A stretch of 64,000 nt of DNA from Chionis minor (Eukaryota > Chordata > Aves > Charadriiformes > Chionididae). Shown piece by piece: positions 59,121-64,000 of this stretch. The position numbers and the translations under genes were made by a program. Location of the stretch: the NCBI GenBank assembly GCA_013398295.1, contig VZSF01003600.1, forward strand, positions 124,001 through 188,000, read 5' to 3'. Every line of letters starts with the position of its first letter. The stretch's first letter is position 1. Below the pieces are notes generated by a model. That model saw only the letters and a list, made by a program, of their open reading frames with translations, did no database searches and was not told where the DNA came from.

Positions 59121-61107
59121 CCTTGGTGCGCGGCTGCTGCTGCAGACCCAGCTCTCTTTTCCTTTTCCCACGAACGAAACGGTGTTTAACTTCATGCTCT
59201 CCGATGCTGCTACGGCACATTCTCTTCATATCCTCCCTGTTGTCAACTGTCGTCCCCCCCCAGTCAAACTCTACTTACATTTCTAAGGTAAGTTTTGTAG
59301 ATATTTTCAGTTCAAAAATAATTCAATTTTTCCCTATTACCTTTCAACACAAAATTAAGCTTTCTGCACCTGCAAAGCAATAGAAAGGCTTCTGGCGGAG
59401 TAAACTCGTGTGGCAGATACCAGGGGGTGCAACACTGGGTTTTGCAGGGGACTGCAGGCTCCTGCCGCCCGCGGGAGAACCCGGGGGGGGACGATGGCTC
59501 TGCTCCCCCATACCTGTGTCCCCAGAACGCCTCTGTCAGCAAAAATACACACGGCCTGCCACTGCGAGACAAGCCAGCACCGTCCCCGGGCAGGTTCCCG
59601 GCTCTGGGATGGGAACCCCCAGCCCCAGGACAGCCCCAGCCTCCCCGCAGGACCCCCGGCCGGTCCCCTCGGGCCCCGCGGCATCCCCTGCTCTGTGGCC
59701 TCCGGCCCCCACGGCTCCTGATTCATTTGTGACAGCTCTTTGGTCCTACAGCTAGTGCAAAGGTGGCAGCGAACAGCAGAAAGCAAATATTTACATTCAG
59801 AAAGTAAAAAAAAAAAAAAAAAGAACATTTGCAGCTTCCTCATGAGTAAATAATCCTTCCCGGGTACCTGTGTGCTGTCTTCCTTCATCTGTCACATACT
59901 ACCATTAAAAAACACAAGCATGAAAGCAAAATAAAACGGATACCTTGGAAATATTTTCATTTCCGAGAGTGTTTGTTGTGGTTTACAAACTTTAGGTTTA
60001 CAAATAAGGATGGAATCAGCGTTACAGCGTAGCAAGTACCAGTCATTTAGTGTAAATGTTCCCCTCAATGGGAGCTCAGCCCTTTTGCACGTGTTTCCAA
60101 GCCAAACGGCTCTGCCTGTGTGAGAAACCCCGAGCCAGCCGCAGTGTGCGTGTGCGGTTTTGAACTTTCAGATTTTCATTTAGGATATTACAGTTACAAG
60201 TCCTGAAGGGAAATAAAAATAAAATAACAAAACTAATTTTAAAATCCCAGCAGAAAGGATGGAAGAAGCACCTCAGCTGGCCGTGGCCAGCGGCACATCC
60301 CGCAGCTCGCCTGGGCAGCACCCAAAAACCCCTTTGCATCGGCCGCTGTGGGTGCTGCCGGCGGGCTGGAGGCAGCCGGAGATCCGCTGGACACACAGCA
60401 GGTTGGGGTAGCCCAGGCAACACGCAGAAATGCAGTATGGCAACTCAGTTACTCTCTCCGGTGACACGTTTTAAAAACAGAGGTAAACATCATGCCAAGG
60501 GGCTGCGGTAAAGTGGGTGCAAAACCCCACAGTTGGGAATGGTGGGACAAGGGCTGGTTGTGTGCCAGGGACTGCGGCTGGTGCCAGTCCCTGCTGTACT
60601 GGCAGACTGGGAAACTGCTCCGGGACGATAAGGGCGAGTGTAAGCCCATGGGCCCAGCAGGGACCAGCTCTGCGACAGGGTGGGACGCGGGTGCCAGCCC
60701 CTCTGCAGGGCACGGGGGTTACTGGGAACCTCCGCCACCTGCTACGGGTGACACTTGATTATAGGAGAAAATCAATGAATCAATCAAGTGCCCAAATGGC
60801 AGCAGCTGTGTCCTGCTGCGGGGGCAAAGCCCAGCCCTGGGAATGAGGAGGCACAGCCACCAGTCCCTGCGGGAAAGGCTCCCGAACGTCTTTATTCTGC
60901 CTTTATCCTGCCGCAGAGTGACCAGTGACCAGGGCTACCTCCTGCCCCGAGCTGGTGCCAGCGGGAGGCAATGCAGAGGGAGCCACAAATGGCCCCAGAG
61001 GAGCGGGGTGAGGGACCGATCACCTTCCCTGGCCTCCGTTACAACTGCTCTAGATGGAACGGAATTGTTTCTTCTCCAGGTGCACAAAAGGCAAGAGGGG
61101 AAGGACC

Positions 61108-61128
61108 TGGTGGTGGTGGTGGTGGTGG
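61108..61128. repeat. (TGG)7 microsatellite
   Basis: Seven perfect TGG triplets. Confidence 0.95.
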
Positions 61129-61639
61129 AGCAGGGAGTAAAGCTGAGCCTGGGATGAAGGCAGGGTTGGGGGAAAGTGTTTTTAGTTTTCATTTTCTTTC
61201 TCACTCTCCTACTCTGTTCCATCTAATTAAATTGTTTTTTCACAAGTGGAGCCTGTTTTGCCCTTGACAGCAATTGCTGAGTGGTGTCCCCGTCCTTATC
61301 CTGACCAATGATACCAATTTTGCTGTGTTTTCCTGCCTTTGTCCTGTTGATGGAAGGTGGGTGATGGAGCAGCCGGGTGGGCGCCTGCCCGTCAGCTGAG
61401 CTCAGCCCACCACAGAGGGAAAATCATACTGAACTTCGAGGAAAGTTGTCTGGCAACAAGGGCTGGAGGCACAGGCTGCCAGGCCAGGCTGTGAAGCCCC
61501 TGTCAGGAGAGGGGGTGGAGGATGCTGCTGGCAGGACATGGAATGGGATGCAGGGAAGGAATGCCCACCCCCGGGACTGTGTCCATGGTTGTGTACTGGA
61601 GGCTGTGCCGCTGCCAGGGGTTCTGGTGGGACTAGTCGT

Positions 61640-61850
61640 CTGCAGAATCAAGCCAGCTTATGCTAAATGTATCAGAAAATTGATTTAGTTAACAGGTCTA
61701 AAAAAGAAGTGGTAGGTAAGGAGGAATGATTTCATAAAAGTGGTTCTTAGTGGGGTCCCGCAGGCATATTTTCTTACTCCACTGCCAGTCTCTTTTATTA
61801 TGTGTCTTGGTGTTGTGTGTTGAGGTGGTGAACATAAATCACAGACTGTG
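61640..61850 (+). mobile_element. Possible ancient LINE (CR1/L3-like) reverse-transcriptase fragment
   Basis: TTTAGTTAACAGGTCTAAAA, then GTAGGTAAGGAGGAATGATT and AGTGGGGTCCCGCAGGC follow in the same order and spacing as the LINE block coding 'W...L..R...V.(I/V)NG...S....SGVPQG'. The GGGGTCCCGCAGG motif corresponds to the GVPQG region of reverse transcriptase. The similarity fades after about 61800. It is the same kind of old element as at 36284-36845 but a different insertion. Confidence 0.45.
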
Positions 61851-64000
61851 AAATAATGGATGAGGGCAGGTTACGGGTAGTGGGTGAACTGAATTGTATG
61901 GTAAAATGCTACCTTTTCCTTCAGCCCCGTGGCTTCATAGGGATAAAAACCAGCACTCCCATTGGGGTTAATGGGGGGAAAAGCGTTCTTTGGAAAACAG
62001 TGACTACAAAAGATCCTGCAGATCATGATCCGCAGGCTTTGTATGGGCTGTGAGGTTGTATTCTGCTTTCTGATAGTACAAAGGCATTATTCAGACAGGA
62101 GCCTTGCTGTCTGGGTGTTGAAGATTTAAAAGCTTTATCTGCGGATCAGTGGAAAAATCCAGGTAAGAAAACCTCACTAATGTGGCAGATGATCAGTCTG
62201 GAAGTATAAGCTTTTTGCTTGTGTGCATTTAACTTTCGCTTGTTAGTATGTGAAAGGGTTTACATGTCAGAGGAGAAACATAATTATATTTGCTGTTCTG
62301 AATAAGGGGTTCAGCTTGTCCTAAATCTGGGCTACGTACCAGATGAAAGTGTTGTGTAGCACCTCGGGAGTCCACAAGGAGAAATGATCCTCTTGGAGAA
62401 GGCAGGGTTGTACTCAGGTTGTCCTGGGCTTTGCTTGGAAGCGACAGCCATGGCTATATGGCATGGGGCAGGGATGGAACTGGAACGTGGTTGCGGAGAT
62501 GTGCTGGGCTCTTCCCACAGTAGAAGGTAGTAAAAATTTTGCTTACATTTGAAAGGCCCTCGCTTCTCAGCGTGGCACTGAAATTGTAAGTGGAAAAGAT
62601 ACATGGGGAAAAACCCAGCAGCAGCAGCAGCTCAGCCCTGGGCTGTGTCCCGGCACCGCTGGCGCTGCCACCAGAGAAGGGCAAAGGAGCCATCAGGTCC
62701 TGGCTCAGCCACTGAGACTGCTGTGGGGAAAAACGTTTCTCTGCTGGTGCAGTTGCTTCAGGAATGTCATCGGCATAACTATTTTTTTTTCCTTTCAAAC
62801 TGACCTGAGGTCTGGAAACCTGCCACGTGGTGGGAAGGAGACAGGCCATCCGTCTGGGAAGTCCCAGGGAAGGATGGGAGGTGGCTTCAGGCGAGAGCAC
62901 TCCCTCTTCTCTGATCTAGTAGTTACAGAATCCAGTGCCTGAAACTAAAGCAACATGTTTCCAGCACAGATTTAATGAGAAAGAGAATGATAAACCACAA
63001 GATTTCTTGAAATTATTATTTTCTTAAAAATTTGTTTTAAGGCAGGTTTGAGTTTCTGTCCTTAAAAGAACCCCAGTGCCTTTCTGTAGGATGCTTTTAG
63101 ATCAACCTGGCATGTGTTTTGCTGAGCAGACTGGAGAACGCGGTGATTTTAAGGCCAGATAGACAGTTTGCTCTGCAAAGTTAGTAATGTTCACTGCTGT
63201 CTGTGCTGTTGCTTTCAATGTAAGCCTTATACGTGTGTCAAAAATCAAATGTTCCTCAAATTGCAGGCAATATAGATGCCATGTTTACTTATGTAAAAAT
63301 ATTTTGGGCTGTCTTTAGCTGAATGAGTTATGTAACAGGAGGATAAAGCTTATACTTTGTGTTCAGTTGGCCATTTTTCTTTGTGCTAAAAGAAAATAAT
63401 TATTCTTGCAACGAAGAGGCTTGTAGTGCTGATTTATGTATCGAGTAGCAGTGTGGAAGGCAATGCTCACCTGCATATTTTTTGCTATAAATCTTTAGTT
63501 TATATAGTTCTCTTGACTTGGAAATAGCTCTGTCTGTGGGCAGGCGTCAGCACGGGATACAAGTGAGTGGCAAAGATCGCTCTTTGGATCTGGAGATTTG
63601 GAGGAGCCTTCAGGAAGACTGTGCCAGTTTAGCATTAATTGCAGCTGTAGGATCTTATAAAACTTAGCTAATAAAAAGACGGTCTGGTCCTAGAGTCCTA
63701 ATTAGTCATGTAATTACTGGTTCTGGAGTCATGTAATTACTGAGTTCATAGCAAATGAAATGCTCTGACTGGTTTAATCTCTTTCAGTAAGTTATTACAT
63801 ACGTCACCATCTGCAGACTTAGTCTTTTCGGCCAGCTCTGCCCCCTCTTTGGGCTGAGCGTTTCCAGATGACAAATGTCATCTGCACGGAGTGCTCAGTC
63901 TTGGGCTACACCGTGCACAGGGCGCCTGGTGCAAACCTGAGTTATGGAACCCTGGAATTTGCATGATAAAAATACCTCTGAAAATGAGGCAGATGAACTA
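61851..64000. other. Unique noncoding sequence, AT-rich to the right
   Basis: No gene is recognised. A short CAG run is at about 62617. From 62930 on the DNA is AT-rich and CpG-poor. A 16-bp motif is duplicated at 63704-63719 and 63727-63742 (see that entry). Confidence 0.55.
63704..63742. repeat. Direct duplicate of a 16-bp TAATTA-containing motif
   Basis: AGTCATGTAATTACTG occurs exactly at 63704-63719 and 63727-63742, a 23-bp period. Each copy holds GTAATTAC, a palindromic homeodomain-type site. A further CTAATTAG lies just upstream at about 63699. Confidence 0.9.

Larger units (their letters stand above)
56810..61639. other. Unique noncoding sequence
   Basis: No gene is recognised. It includes a 21-bp short repeat (57652-57712), the T14-G15 junction (58340-58368), a CpG-dense patch (58920-59120), an A17 run (59806-59822) and the TGG run (61108-61128). 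Confidence 0.55.

Overview
This window is vertebrate nuclear DNA, almost certainly from a bird. The evidence is a set of CR1 retrotransposon copies: at least seven clear ones plus older fragments, 5'-truncated and ending in the CR1 8-bp tail (ATTCTRTG)n. There is also a solo LTR of the type carried by avian ERVL-like endogenous retroviruses. No prokaryotic operon structure, ribosome-binding-site pattern, CRISPR array or IS element is present. I recognise no protein-coding gene, exon of a known family, tRNA, rRNA or snRNA. The many open frames are chance frames in GC-rich DNA, frames through CR1 copies, or frames through tandem repeats without stops. The window is best read as intergenic or intronic DNA.

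Layout. 0-12.4 kb: unique sequence with short tandem repeats (0.23 and 5.55 kb), a CpG-dense block (5.9-6.4 kb), CR1 copies at 2.0, 5.0, 7.7, 10.9 and 11.9 kb, and AT-rich stretches. 12.4-18.5 kb: unique, with a CpG-dense block at 17.0-17.3 kb carrying four TGACG/CGTCA motifs. 18.5-27.3 kb: three closely related CR1 copies (+, -, +) and a 28-bp repeat. 27.3-36.3 kb: quiet AT-rich DNA that looks like conserved noncoding sequence by eye, and a purine tract. 36.3-38.0 kb: an ancient LINE reverse-transcriptase remnant followed by the solo LTR with intact 5-bp target duplication. 38.0-42.4 kb: unique, one possible LINE relic, one CR1. 42.9-45.9 kb: three tandem repeats with 11-, 21- and 5-bp units; the 11-bp array has 48 units in unbroken phase and contains a 132-bp higher-order repeat. 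45.9-64 kb: mostly unique, with a 31-bp minisatellite (53.6 kb), CpG-dense patches (52.4 and 58.9 kb), a T14-G15 junction (58.3 kb), a TGG microsatellite, another possible LINE relic (61.7 kb) and a duplicated homeodomain-type motif near the right end.

No genes here can be described as working together. The main content is retroelement history, tandem-repeat evolution and possible regulatory DNA. I found no convincing undescribed system. The most distinctive structures are the 11-bp array, the cleanly delimited LTR and the old LINE remnant. All family assignments are from recognition by eye, with no database search.
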